The notes beneath the pieces are model-generated. The model was given only the letters and a program-made list of their open reading frames with translations, searched no databases and had not been told where the DNA came from. The translations under genes were made by a program, and so were the position numbers. A stretch of DNA of 64,000 nucleotides, taken from contig SHZU01000010.1 in NCBI GenBank assembly GCA_009692115.1, positions 62,001-126,000 on the forward strand. Direction: 5' to 3'. Source of the stretch: Gemmatimonadota bacterium (GTDB lineage: Bacteria; Gemmatimonadota; Gemmatimonadetes; Gemmatimonadales; GWC2-71-9). Positions 34,790-44,012 of the stretch are shown here, in pieces. Numbering within the stretch: position 1 is the first letter of the stretch; each line of letters opens with the position of its first letter.

Positions 34790-36136
34790 TCAGCCTTCGG
34801 CCGTGGCTCCGGCTCGGAGCACCGCGTCCATATCGTAACCCGAGGCAGCCAAGCGGCGGCGGCGGATAGCGTAGTAGGCCGCCCCGGCGGCCAGGACCGC
34901 GAGGTACCCCGCCGAGATGACCAGGTTGTCGAGGAAGCCCAGGGCGAAAAATCCGGCCGACATCAGCAGCAGCAGGGTGACCACGACCGTCCGGCTGGCG
35001 CCCTCAAGCCGGAAACCGGCCGCCGCCCATTCGGACGGCATGGCCTTGGACATCCGGAGTAAGGCGAGACCCTGGAGCACCTGCAGGATCATGACGCCCA
35101 TGACAGCCATCATGGCGTACTGGCGAATCGTCCCGCCGAGCAGCACCGCCACGATCGAGAGGACCGTCATGAGCCCTACCGCCTGGGCCGGGACACCGGC
35201 CCGATTTCTGGCGGCCAGTCCCTCGGGAAAAACCCGGGCCCGGGCCATCGCCAAAATATCCCGCGAGTGGATCAGCAGCATCCCGTTGATCGAGGTGGCG
35301 GCGGCCAGGACCGCAGCGATCGCGATCACGCCGCCGATCCACGACGGCAGAAACACCTCCGCCGCCCGAGCCACCGGCGCACTGGTCTCCTTGAGGCTCT
35401 GCCAGGGCAGGAGCGCCGGAACGGCGAACGACACCAGGGCGTAGCTGGTGAGCACGACGACAAATCCGATCAGCAGGGTGAGCGGAATGGTCCGGGCGGG
35501 GTTCTTGATCTCGCCGCCGAGTTCGGTGATGACGGTGATCCCGGCATAGGAGAGAAAGGCCAGCACCGCGCCGTTCGCCACCGGACCGAATCCGTTCGGC
35601 ATGAACGGCGTGATCAGTTCCGGCTTGGCGTTGGCGACTCCTCCAATGCCGAACCCAAACATGATGACCAAGAACCCGATGGTCATGGCAATCTGAACCG
35701 ACACGGTGAGTTGTACGGTCGTCAGATTCAGCACCGCAAACACCACCACCGACGCGAGGGCCACCCAGCGCCGGTCGGCCGCGGGCCAGAAGTAGGCGAT
35801 GTAGTCGGCCAGGCCATAGGCGACCAGCGCAATACTCACCACCACCGAGACCACGGTGATCCAGACCCCAAGGAACCCGTAGACCGGGGCCAGGGTCCGG
35901 GCGACGGCGACGTTGGCGGCGCCGCTCACGTGCACCGCGCTCCCGATCGAGGCACCAACCAGACAGGAGATGGCCGCCAGTCCGCCGGCGATGAGGTAGG
36001 AGAGAAACGCGGCGGGGCCCGCCTCGGCCGCGAGCTGGCCCGGGAGGACGAAGATCGAGGCCCCAATGACGTAGCCGACCAGGGTAAACACGGCGGCGGC
36101 GAGGCCGATAGTGCGATGGCTGGTTTGGTCGGTCAT
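34790..36136 (-). CDS. APC-family amino acid permease
   Basis: 448 residues with about 12 membrane helices. It begins with MTDQTSHRTIGLAAAVFTLV and GYVIGASIFVLPGQLA, the G-x-G-x-x-I-F-like first helix of the superfamily. The middle (NGAVLAFLSYAGITVITELGGEIKNPARTIP) is the TM6-loop motif. A GGAG lies about 11 bases before the ATG. The gene is divergent from enoyl-CoA hydratase and upstream of the dipeptidase, so it probably imports amino acids released by it. Substrate is unknown. Confidence 0.85.
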   Translation of the reverse strand: MTDQTSHRTIGLAAAVFTLVGYVIGASIFVLPGQLAAEAGPAAFLSYLIAGGLAAISCLVGASIGSAVHVSGAANVAVARTLAPVYGFLGVWITVVSVVVSIALVAYGLADYIAYFWPAADRRWVALASVVVFAVLNLTTVQLTVSVQIAMTIGFLVIMFGFGIGGVANAKPELITPFMPNGFGPVANGAVLAFLSYAGITVITELGGEIKNPARTIPLTLLIGFVVVLTSYALVSFAVPALLPWQSLKETSAPVARAAEVFLPSWIGGVIAIAAVLAAATSINGMLLIHSRDILAMARARVFPEGLAARNRAGVPAQAVGLMTVLSIVAVLLGGTIRQYAMMAVMGVMILQVLQGLALLRMSKAMPSEWAAAGFRLEGASRTVVVTLLLLMSAGFFALGFLDNLVISAGYLAVLAAGAAYYAIRRRRLAASGYDMDAVLRAGATAEG

Positions 36137-36170
36137 CGGGTAATTTCTCCGCGGGGGATGCGGGGTGGCC

Positions 36171-36200
36171 CAACCGCTTGACGCCTGAACATAACGGTTG
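36171..36200. promoter_or_regulatory. Inverted repeat in the permease/enoyl-CoA hydratase intergenic region
   Basis: CAACCG (36171-36176) and CGGTTG (36195-36200) form an inverted repeat around 18 bases, with TTGACG (36178-36183) between them. It lies in the 96-base divergent spacer and could be an operator or a -35 region; there is no second line of support. Confidence 0.25.
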
Positions 36201-36232
36201 TTGTTTTCTGGGGTACCCTCTCTGGGATAATC

Positions 36233-37030
36233 ATGGCTTCCGACCGGATCCTCTTCGAATCGACCGGCCCCCATACCGCCCTGATCCGGTTTAACCGGCC
36301 GGACCGGCTCAACGCCATGGACCGGGCATCCCTGACCGACCTCCACGCGCTGGTGGGGCGACTGGCGCTGGAGCCTGGGCTCCGCTCGGTGGTCATCACC
36401 GGCACCGGCCGGGCCTTCAGTGCCGGCGCCGACTTGAAAGAAATGGATGCCACGCCCCAGCGGGAGGCCCTAGTCCGGGATGCCCACTGCCAGCTCCATC
36501 AATTTCAGGATCTGACGCGGCGGATGGTCGAGAGCCCGGTAATCTTCATCGCCGCCATGAACGGGATTGCCGTCGGCGTGGGTGCGGAGTTGGCCTTGGC
36601 CTCCGATATCCGGATTGGAACGGATGCCACGGAATTGATGTTGTCCGAGGTCACGCGGGGGCTGTTTGAAACCAATGGCGTGATGCACTACCTGCCGAGG
36701 ATCGTCGGCCATGGCCGGGCCGCGCAGTGGCTGCTGACGGGCGAGCGGGTGCCGGCGCCGACCTTGCTGGCTGCGGGACTGATTACCGAACTGGTACCCG
36801 CCGACCAGCTTCTGGGCCGAGCCACCGCGCTCGCCACGACGGTGGCGGCCAACGCGCCGATCTCGGTCCGGCTGATCAAGAAACTGCTTCGGCGGACCTG
36901 GGAAGTGGACCTCGAAGCGATGCTGCAGTATGAGGTCGATGGCATGATGGCCTGCATGGCCAGCGAGGATATCGAAGAAGGCCTTCGCGCCTTCATGGAA
37001 AAGCGACCACCGGTATGGAAGGGTGTCTGA
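36233..37030 (+). CDS. Enoyl-CoA hydratase/isomerase family protein
   Basis: 265 residues. Crotonase fold: TALIRFNRPDRLNAMDRASL, then AFSAGADLKEMDA (the first half of the oxyanion hole) and AAMNGIAVGVGAELALASDIRIG with the second, and a Glu-containing MLSEVTRGLFETNGVMHYLPRI where one catalytic Glu is expected. It would hydrate or isomerise an acyl-CoA in fatty- or aromatic-acid degradation. The gene is followed one base later by the CocE-type hydrolase gene, so they are probably co-transcribed. The substrate is unknown. Confidence 0.85.
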   Translation: MASDRILFESTGPHTALIRFNRPDRLNAMDRASLTDLHALVGRLALEPGLRSVVITGTGRAFSAGADLKEMDATPQREALVRDAHCQLHQFQDLTRRMVESPVIFIAAMNGIAVGVGAELALASDIRIGTDATELMLSEVTRGLFETNGVMHYLPRIVGHGRAAQWLLTGERVPAPTLLAAGLITELVPADQLLGRATALATTVAANAPISVRLIKKLLRRTWEVDLEAMLQYEVDGMMACMASEDIEEGLRAFMEKRPPVWKGV

Positions 37031-37031
37031 G

Positions 37032-38837
37032 ATGAATCGAATCGGACTGGGACTCGTCCTTGGTATTCTGGCCGCCACCCCACTCGCGGCCCAGCAACCC
37101 GAGCCGCTCCAGAGCTGCCCCGCCCCGGCGAATGCCGGGGCGGTCGAGGTCGCGCGGACCTCGGTGTACGTTCCCATGAACGACGGGGTTCGGCTGGCCG
37201 TCGACATCAATTTACCCAAGGGCCTTCCGGCCGGCGCCAAACTCCCCACAATTTTGGTATCGACGCGCTATTGGCGGGCCGCCGAGGGCCAGCCGGCGGG
37301 CCCGAATGAGCGGTTCTTCCTGGCGCGAGGATATGCCTACGTCTATGCGGACGTCCGGGGCACCGGCGCCTCGTTCGGACAGTGGTACTACCCCTGGGCT
37401 CCCCGGGAGGTGCAAGACATCGGCGAGTTGGTAACCTGGATTGCCAAGCAACCGTGGTCCGATGGCCAGGTCGGCTCGATCGGCACGTCGTACACCGGGA
37501 ATACCGCGCAGTTGGTGGCCGCGGCGAACCACCCGGGTGTCAAAGCGGTGGTGCCCCGGTTCATGGACTTCGATGCCTACGCGGACTTGACCTATCCCGG
37601 GGGCGTCACCAACCAAATGTTGCTCCGCGACTGGGGCACGATGGTCTACGCCATGGACATGAACAAAGTCCCGGATGCCCCGATGGGCGTCAGGCGGGTC
37701 GACGCGGACACCGACGGCAAACTCCTGGCCGGGGCGGTGGCGGATCACCAGAAGAACCCGCCCCTGCATCTAGCCATGGACAGTGCGATCGTTTATCGGG
37801 ACGACGTCGTGAAGCAGTTCGGCGGAGCGACCAACGACATGTCGGGCACCTACCGGTATCGCGACCCGGTGGAACGGTCGCGGGTGCCGATTTTCGGCTG
37901 GGCCGGCTGGCTCGACGCCGGCACGTCGCAGGGCGTCCTCAACCGGTTCCTCAACTGGTCCAATCCCCAGATCGTGGTCATCGGTCCGTGGAGCCACGGC
38001 GGGGGGTTCCACACCAGCCCCTTCTTCCCGGCCGACCGGCCGACCGAGCCGAGTTCCCTCCGCCAGACCGAGCAGGCCACCTGCTTCTTCGACCAACACA
38101 TGAAGGGCAAGCCGAACCAGATGGCCGAGAAGGCCATCATCTACTACACGTTAGGCGAGGACACGTGGAAGAAGACGACCACCTGGCCGGTGGCCGGGAC
38201 GACCGCCCGCCGGTTCTACCTGGCCGGCGACAAGGGACTGGCCGCGGCGAAGCCGGCCGGCGGCGCCGACCAGTATCAGGTTGACTTCGACGTCAGCACC
38301 GGGACCCGGAATCGGTGGTACACCCAGTTAGGCGGGGCGGACGTGGTCTATCCGGATCGAGCGGCCCAAGACGCCCGGATGCTGGCCTATACCTCGCCGC
38401 CACTCGACCGGGACCTCGAGGTCACCGGGCACCCCGTCGTCACGCTCGAGGTGGCCTCGACCGCCCCGGACGGCAACGTCTTCGTCTACCTGGAAGATGT
38501 CTCGCCGGAGGGCGTGTCGACCTACGTGACCGAGGGGATGTTGCGGACGCTGCATCGGAAGGTGTCCACCGGGAAGGCGCCGTACCGGACCCTCTACCCG
38601 TACCGGAGCTTCGAGCGGAAAGACGGCCAGCCGATGATCCCGGGGCAGCCGGCCACGCTGACCTTCCAGTTGATCCCGACCTCGGTGCTGTTCAAGGCGG
38701 GCCATCGGATCCGCATTGCGGTGGCCGGTGCCGACAAGGAAACGTTCCAACGCCTCCCGTCGAGCGGGAACGTCACCCTGACGGTGCGGCACGGCGGTTC
38801 GTTCATCGACCTTCCGGTGGTGCCACGCCGCCGGTGA
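37032..38837 (+). CDS. Secreted CocE/NonD-family hydrolase
   Basis: 601 residues from ATG 37032 (the GTG three codons upstream is not favoured). Signal peptide (LGLVLGILAATPLAAQ). The alpha/beta-hydrolase part has VGSIGTSYTGNTAQLVAAAN, with the nucleophilic Ser of G-x-S-Y-x-G, and a later GPWSHGG containing the catalytic His. A C-terminal jelly-roll region (YTSPPLDRDLEVTGHPVVTLEV) is that of X-Pro dipeptidyl-peptidase/cocaine esterase C-terminal domains. Family members act as acyl esterases, alpha-amino acid ester hydrolases or glutaryl amidases. Two TTA-GGC codon pairs (38150, 38327) fall in this gene. It ends 16 bases from the convergent penicillin-acylase gene. Confidence 0.87.
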   Translation: MNRIGLGLVLGILAATPLAAQQPEPLQSCPAPANAGAVEVARTSVYVPMNDGVRLAVDINLPKGLPAGAKLPTILVSTRYWRAAEGQPAGPNERFFLARGYAYVYADVRGTGASFGQWYYPWAPREVQDIGELVTWIAKQPWSDGQVGSIGTSYTGNTAQLVAAANHPGVKAVVPRFMDFDAYADLTYPGGVTNQMLLRDWGTMVYAMDMNKVPDAPMGVRRVDADTDGKLLAGAVADHQKNPPLHLAMDSAIVYRDDVVKQFGGATNDMSGTYRYRDPVERSRVPIFGWAGWLDAGTSQGVLNRFLNWSNPQIVVIGPWSHGGGFHTSPFFPADRPTEPSSLRQTEQATCFFDQHMKGKPNQMAEKAIIYYTLGEDTWKKTTTWPVAGTTARRFYLAGDKGLAAAKPAGGADQYQVDFDVSTGTRNRWYTQLGGADVVYPDRAAQDARMLAYTSPPLDRDLEVTGHPVVTLEVASTAPDGNVFVYLEDVSPEGVSTYVTEGMLRTLHRKVSTGKAPYRTLYPYRSFERKDGQPMIPGQPATLTFQLIPTSVLFKAGHRIRIAVAGADKETFQRLPSSGNVTLTVRHGGSFIDLPVVPRRR

Positions 38838-38853
38838 GCGGCGCCCAACCCGG

Positions 38854-40920
38854 TCATTTGATTGCTTCCCGGAGCTCAAGGTTGGCTTCGATTTCCTTCC
38901 GGGTCCGCCACGCATCGCGCATGGCTTTCTTAGAGTACAATTCGAGCTGATCGCCGATGTGCTTGGACCCCGGCTGGGTCGAGTTGCCGTAGGCGGTCAG
39001 CACCTTGGCCCGGACCGGCTTCGAGAACTCGACGGCCTGGTAGTAGGTATCGCCGCCGATGTTGGTGAACTTCCCGTCCTTATCCGGAGCATAGTCGGCC
39101 ACCCGGAAGACTCCGAATGGGTCACCACTCGCCCCGTTGCTGGGGAAATCGTACTGGCCGGAGCGGAGCCGCATGACGTCGCCGTACGGACGATCGAGGG
39201 CCCCGACGGATTTTTCGGTTTCCTTCGTCGCCAGACTGAGCGCCTCCGCGGCTTGGGCCGGGTTGGCCAGCCCGGCCGGCGTGGTCAGGGCCGAGTCGGG
39301 CCGCCAGGGCCTGGCAAAGATGTTGCCCTTGGAGGCCTTGAAGAGCGCCAAGACCCAATTCTGAAACAGCACCGTGCCCCGACTGCTGGCGTCAGCGCTC
39401 CGGTCCCACTTCTCGAGCACCTCGGCGGCCCGTTTGGCATCGGCGTCACCCCGGGTCCGAGCGGCGTCGAGGAGCTCAGGCAGGAGGCGGTCGGCCAATC
39501 CCATCCGGGTCGAGTGCTTGTACTCGATCAGTTCCTCCAGTGTCACACTCGAATCGGCCAGCTGCATCGAGGCTGACTGTTGGGGCCGGAAGCTCATCCC
39601 TCGGGGCGAGACGTAGGCGGCGAACGAATCCGGATTGAAGATCAGCGGGAAGCTCACCGTCCACGGTGGATCGTTGGCGTTCTGGAACCACCCGGTGACC
39701 GGATCCATCAGGTGAGGCAGCTCCTGGTAGGGTAACATCTCGCTCCACACCAAGGCGGAGCTGTCACCTCGGACCGGGCCGGACCAATAGCCGAAGTCTC
39801 CGCGACTTCGTTTCGGGGTCTTCCCGCCGAAGAAGTAATAGATGTGGCCGTCCTGACTGGCCGCCATGACGTTGAAGAACGGGACATGGATCTCCTTGAC
39901 GACGCCCTCGAACTCCGCCATCGACTTGGCCGCGCCCATCTTCCACCACTGGTCCCAGGCATTGGGATCATCGAGCCCGGCCACCCGGACCGCGAGGGCG
40001 GTCGTGGCGTCCTCGCTGAACACCGGGCCCTGGATGGATTCTTTGACCAGCAGGGTGTCGGTCCGGATGGTGCCGCCCGCCCCCTTCACCGGGATCAACT
40101 CCGTCCGGCTGACGAATGGCTGCTCGGCGCCGTCGTAGCGGTAACCAGCGCCCTGCTTGACGAGCCGGTAGACATCGACCCCGTCTTGGGTGTTGACGGT
40201 GTGCGACCACCCGACGAAATCGTTGAAGCCAATGGCCGGGGTCGGCATCCCGACCAGGGTCGTGCCGTAGAAATTCCGATCGCCGGTTACCAGATGCGCC
40301 TCGAAGAACAGATAGAGATCTTTCCACAGCAGGTGGGGGTTCCCGAGCAGCAATGCGTTCCCGGTGGCTGACCGCTGGGGGCTGATAGCCCACATGTTGG
40401 AACCGGGCGGCGCGTCGTTGTTCATGGTCTCGGGCAGGTCGGCTTGGCCGAAGAACATGAACAGGAAGTTGATCACCCGCTGCCCGTGGGCCAGCGCATC
40501 CTGGGCCGTTACGGGTAGGACGACCTTGACGCTGTCGACGATCCGGTCGGGATGCTGCGCCGCGTACTGATTGAACCCGGCGGCGAAGGCATCGAGATTG
40601 GCCCGGTAGGCAGGATTCACCTGCTGATACCACTGGGCCGCCCGGCCGGGGATTCCCATGGTCCGGACGAACCGATCGGTCCGGAGGTTGGCCTCCCCCC
40701 AATACTCCGAGGCCCGCCCCCGGGCTTCACCGTACAGCTTGAGGACGAGATTGCCGTGGGCCGCCGCCTGGGCATAGCCGAAGGCCTTGAAGGCCTCGAC
40801 ATCGTTCGTGGCGTAGATGTGGGGCACGCCCCAGGTGTCCCAGAGAATTTCCGTCTTGGTTGGAGCCTCCGGGCCGGCACAGCCGGCCGCCAAGGTCAGA
40901 CCCACGAGAAGTCGCTTCAT
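38854..40920 (-). CDS. Penicillin acylase-family Ntn-hydrolase lipoprotein
   Basis: 688 residues from ATG 40920. The lipobox LAAGC near residue 14 makes it a lipoprotein. N-terminal: WGVPHIYATNDVEAFKAFGYAQAA matches the alpha chain of penicillin acylases. Ser174 in PPGSNMWAISPQRSATGNALLLGNPHL is the predicted N-terminal nucleophile after self-cleavage, with the usual S-N-x-W and L-x-x-N/D-P-H-L pattern. The family hydrolyses amide bonds of N-acyl compounds: beta-lactams, N-acyl-homoserine lactones, N-acyl amino acids. It starts two bases after the acyl-CoA ligase stop, so the two are translated together; ATG 40935 is a possible alternative start. Confidence 0.88.
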   Translation of the reverse strand: MKRLLVGLTLAAGCAGPEAPTKTEILWDTWGVPHIYATNDVEAFKAFGYAQAAAHGNLVLKLYGEARGRASEYWGEANLRTDRFVRTMGIPGRAAQWYQQVNPAYRANLDAFAAGFNQYAAQHPDRIVDSVKVVLPVTAQDALAHGQRVINFLFMFFGQADLPETMNNDAPPGSNMWAISPQRSATGNALLLGNPHLLWKDLYLFFEAHLVTGDRNFYGTTLVGMPTPAIGFNDFVGWSHTVNTQDGVDVYRLVKQGAGYRYDGAEQPFVSRTELIPVKGAGGTIRTDTLLVKESIQGPVFSEDATTALAVRVAGLDDPNAWDQWWKMGAAKSMAEFEGVVKEIHVPFFNVMAASQDGHIYYFFGGKTPKRSRGDFGYWSGPVRGDSSALVWSEMLPYQELPHLMDPVTGWFQNANDPPWTVSFPLIFNPDSFAAYVSPRGMSFRPQQSASMQLADSSVTLEELIEYKHSTRMGLADRLLPELLDAARTRGDADAKRAAEVLEKWDRSADASSRGTVLFQNWVLALFKASKGNIFARPWRPDSALTTPAGLANPAQAAEALSLATKETEKSVGALDRPYGDVMRLRSGQYDFPSNGASGDPFGVFRVADYAPDKDGKFTNIGGDTYYQAVEFSKPVRAKVLTAYGNSTQPGSKHIGDQLELYSKKAMRDAWRTRKEIEANLELREAIK

Positions 40921-40922
40921 GG

Positions 40923-42545
40923 CTATTGGGTCCATTGGTGATGGCGGAATTGCTCGCGGAGCACCTTCTTGTCGAACTTGCCGACGCTGGTCTTCGGAAC
41001 CGACTCGATGAAGACCACGTCGTTCGGCAGCCACCAGGTCGCGAACCGGTCCTTGATGGCGGCGATGATGTCGCCGGCAGTGAGCGTGATGCCCGGCTTC
41101 TGGACCACACACGCCAACGGCCGCTCCTCCCACTTGGGGTGATAGATCCCAACGACCGCCGCTTCGAGGACGCCGGGATGCATCATGATGGCATTTTCGA
41201 GCTCGACGCTCGAGATCCACTCGCCGCCGCTCTTGACGACATCCTTGGTCCGGTCGACGAGCTGGAGGTACCCTTCGGGGTCAATGGTAGAGACGTCCCC
41301 GGTCCGGAACCAGCCATCCTGAAAACACTCGGCGCTCCGGGGATCGTTGTGATAGCCCTTCACGATCCAGGGACCCCGGATCTGGAGCTCGCCGAACGCG
41401 ACCCCGTCCCAGGGCAACTCCTTCCCCGCCTCGTTGACGATCCGGACTTCGACAAAGGGGGCCGGGGTGCCCTGTTTCAACCGGTATTGCAGTTCTTGCT
41501 CAGCCGGCAGATTCTGGAGATGTGGTTTGATGACGCAGAGGCTGCCGAGCGGAGTGGTCTCGGTCATGCCCCACGCGTGGGTAATCCAGACCCCGAAATC
41601 GTTCCGGAACCCTTCCATGAGCGAGCGGGGGCAGGCCGATCCGCCGACGGCGATGCTCTTGAGCGAGGAGACGTCGTGTTGGTCCCGATTAACCTTGAGG
41701 TACTGGTATAGGGCGCCGATGATCGTCGGCACGCCACCGATGAACGAGACCCCCTCGCTCTCGATCAGCTCCGCGACGTCCTGGGGCTGAAGGAACGGAC
41801 CGGGCCAGACCATTTTGGCACCGGTCATCACGCCGGCGTACGGCAAGCCCCAGGCGTTGGCATGGAACAGCGGCACGATGGCCAAAATGGCGTCGACGGC
41901 CCGGAGGTTCATCATATCGGCGCCGACCTGCACCATGGTGTGGAGCACGATCGCGCGGTGAGAGTACACCACACCTTTGGGGTTGCCGGTGGTGCCTGAG
42001 GTATAGCACATGGCGGCGGCCGAGTTTTCGTCGATGGCCGGGTAGCCTTGCGCTGGCTCCGACTCGGCCAGCAGCTGTTCGTAATCGAGCCCGACGGCCG
42101 GGTCGACCGGCTTTCCGTCGTCCGGGATGACAATGACGTGTTCGATGGTGCTGAGCTGCGGCCGGATCTTCTGGAAGAGCGGCAGCAACGTGGCGTCCAC
42201 GCACACCACCTTGTCAGCGGCGTGGTTGGCAATGTAGACGAGCTGGTCGGGAAACAACCTGACGTTCAGAGTGTGAATGACGGCCCCCATACACGGCGCC
42301 GCAAAATAAATCTCGAAGTGCCGGTAGGAATTCCAGGCAAAAGTCGCCACCCGATCGCCGGGCTTGACACCCAGTTTGGCCAGGGCGGTTCGGAGCCGGT
42401 CCACGCGGTCGACGTATTCTTTGTAGGTGTACCGGTGCATCCCGCCTGGGGTTCGGCTCACGATTTCCCGGCGGCCGTGGAGGCGCCGGGCCCGCTCGAG
42501 CATCGTGGTGAGGTTGAGCTGCCAACCCATCATCAAGCCGTCCAT
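40923..42545 (-). CDS. Acyl-CoA synthetase (long-chain fatty acid-CoA ligase family)
   Basis: 540 residues. AMP-binding motifs are complete: YTSGTTGNPKGVVYSHR (phosphate loop), THAWGMTETTPLG, GWFRTGDVSTIDPEGYL, and the C-terminal KTSVGKFDKKVLRE with the catalytic Lys. Such enzymes activate fatty or related carboxylic acids to CoA esters using ATP. AGGAAGG lies about five bases before the ATG. The next gene downstream is the penicillin acylase homologue, so the ligase may activate the acyl chain it releases; that is inference. Confidence 0.9.
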   Translation of the reverse strand: MDGLMMGWQLNLTTMLERARRLHGRREIVSRTPGGMHRYTYKEYVDRVDRLRTALAKLGVKPGDRVATFAWNSYRHFEIYFAAPCMGAVIHTLNVRLFPDQLVYIANHAADKVVCVDATLLPLFQKIRPQLSTIEHVIVIPDDGKPVDPAVGLDYEQLLAESEPAQGYPAIDENSAAAMCYTSGTTGNPKGVVYSHRAIVLHTMVQVGADMMNLRAVDAILAIVPLFHANAWGLPYAGVMTGAKMVWPGPFLQPQDVAELIESEGVSFIGGVPTIIGALYQYLKVNRDQHDVSSLKSIAVGGSACPRSLMEGFRNDFGVWITHAWGMTETTPLGSLCVIKPHLQNLPAEQELQYRLKQGTPAPFVEVRIVNEAGKELPWDGVAFGELQIRGPWIVKGYHNDPRSAECFQDGWFRTGDVSTIDPEGYLQLVDRTKDVVKSGGEWISSVELENAIMMHPGVLEAAVVGIYHPKWEERPLACVVQKPGITLTAGDIIAAIKDRFATWWLPNDVVFIESVPKTSVGKFDKKVLREQFRHHQWTQ

Positions 42546-42554
42546 GGAGCCTTC

Positions 42555-44012
42555 CTATTGTTTGGCGTAGGCTTCGGCGTCGCGGAGCATCCGATCGAGC
42601 ACGGCCCGGTCGAGGAGCCGCCCGCGAAGCATGACTGTTTGAATGGCCTTCACGTTCCGAATATCAGCGAGCGGGTCGGCGCTCAGCAGCACCAAACTCG
42701 CGATCTTGCCCGGCTCGATCGTCCCGAGATCGGACTTGTTCATGGCTAGCGCGGCGTTCCGGGTGGCCGCCTGCAAGGCGCCCAGGGGGGTCAATCCCAT
42801 CTCGACCAGCAGGGCGAGCTCCCGGTGGAGGCTGAATCCAGGTACCAACGGCATGACCGCAGCGTCGGTGCCGGTCACGAATTTTGCCTTGGCCTCGACC
42901 AGGGCCCGGAAGGTCCGCATGGTGTGGGTCCACCGAACCCGCCCGCGATCGATGTCAGCCTGGGTTGACGTCGCCGGAACGCCATCCTCGAACTCGCGCG
43001 CAGCCTTCGGAACAAACCGGAGTTCGGGAAGATCGCGAGCGGCAGGCTCGTTCTTGAGCGCCTGGGTATGAAGAACGACCAAGGTCGGATCGAACCAGAC
43101 GTCCTTGCCGGCCGCCGCCTTGGCAAAGGCCAACGCCGTATTCCAATCGTAACTCGCATTGGCCGAATCACCCACGGCGATCCGGTACGACACATATGGC
43201 CAGAGGCGGAACCGCGTCTTGGCCGTATCGATGTAGCGACCCAACTGCTCGAGCAACCAGCCTTGAAGCGCGGTGCCGCGGCTGGAGTTGGCCAAGCCAA
43301 TTCCCCAGTCGTGCTCGATGGTACGGTGACCGGAATCGATGGCCTCGGAGGCGAGCACCCCGTCCGGCACATGGCCGGCCACCACCAGGTGATGCTTCCG
43401 AGCCTGATCGAGGATCGCAAAATACGACGCCCGGGGCGTCTGGGAATGGACCTTGATGACGTCAACGCCGATGGTTGCGAGGGAGTCGACGGCCCGTCGC
43501 GCACTCTCTGGTGTCGGGACCGCAAGTCGACCGAGCGGGCGGGCTTTCGTAATCTGAACCCCGTCGAGTATCGGCCCGGCAATCAAGACGTCGGGACCCA
43601 ACATCCGGCCGGCCCGGACCTCCTGGCGGACGTAGCCGCTTTCTTTGAGATCGCCGCCGACCTCGCGAATCGTCGTGACCCCATTGGCGAGGAACAGCGG
43701 CATCGCCCGCTCGCGATAGCCGGCGAGATGCACGTGCATGTCCCAGAGCCCGGGGATCAGGGACATCCCCTTGCCGTCGATCTTGGTGGCCGGGGTCCCG
43801 ACTTTGAGCTTCCCGGTGCGCCCAACGGCCACGATCCGGTCGCCGGCGACGGCGACACTCATGCCGGATTGGGCCGGGGCGTCGGTGCCGTCGATCAGGG
43901 TGACATTCTCGATCAACACCGTGACGGCAGGGCCCTCCGCGCCACCGCAGGCCGTCAGGAGTCCCGCGAGCAGCCAGGCCGCGATCGGTTTCACCGGGGC
44001 TCCGGTTCTCAT
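42555..44012 (-). CDS. Amidohydrolase-family lipoprotein
   Basis: 485 residues. The signal ends in a lipobox-like LTACGG, so it is probably a lipoprotein. The amidohydrolase start is IENVTLIDGTDAPAQSGMSVAV, then IPGLWDMHVHLAGYRE with an intact His-x-His metal pair, HSQTPRASYFA, HVPDGVL, and VTGTDAAVMPLVPGF near the end with the metal-binding Asp. Family members (imidazolonepropionase-like) hydrolyse cyclic amides or peptides. The ATG at 44012 overlaps the previous stop (ATGA); GTG at 43994, with GGAG close by, would give a tighter signal peptide and is an alternative start. Confidence 0.85.
   Translation of the reverse strand: MRTGAPVKPIAAWLLAGLLTACGGAEGPAVTVLIENVTLIDGTDAPAQSGMSVAVAGDRIVAVGRTGKLKVGTPATKIDGKGMSLIPGLWDMHVHLAGYRERAMPLFLANGVTTIREVGGDLKESGYVRQEVRAGRMLGPDVLIAGPILDGVQITKARPLGRLAVPTPESARRAVDSLATIGVDVIKVHSQTPRASYFAILDQARKHHLVVAGHVPDGVLASEAIDSGHRTIEHDWGIGLANSSRGTALQGWLLEQLGRYIDTAKTRFRLWPYVSYRIAVGDSANASYDWNTALAFAKAAAGKDVWFDPTLVVLHTQALKNEPAARDLPELRFVPKAAREFEDGVPATSTQADIDRGRVRWTHTMRTFRALVEAKAKFVTGTDAAVMPLVPGFSLHRELALLVEMGLTPLGALQAATRNAALAMNKSDLGTIEPGKIASLVLLSADPLADIRNVKAIQTVMLRGRLLDRAVLDRMLRDAEAYAKQ

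Noticed and set aside
36226-36231. GATAAT as a -10 element before enoyl-CoA hydratase
   Set aside because: It ends one base before the ATG, too close to serve as a -10 unless the true start is downstream; it can also be part of a weak GGGA ribosome site.
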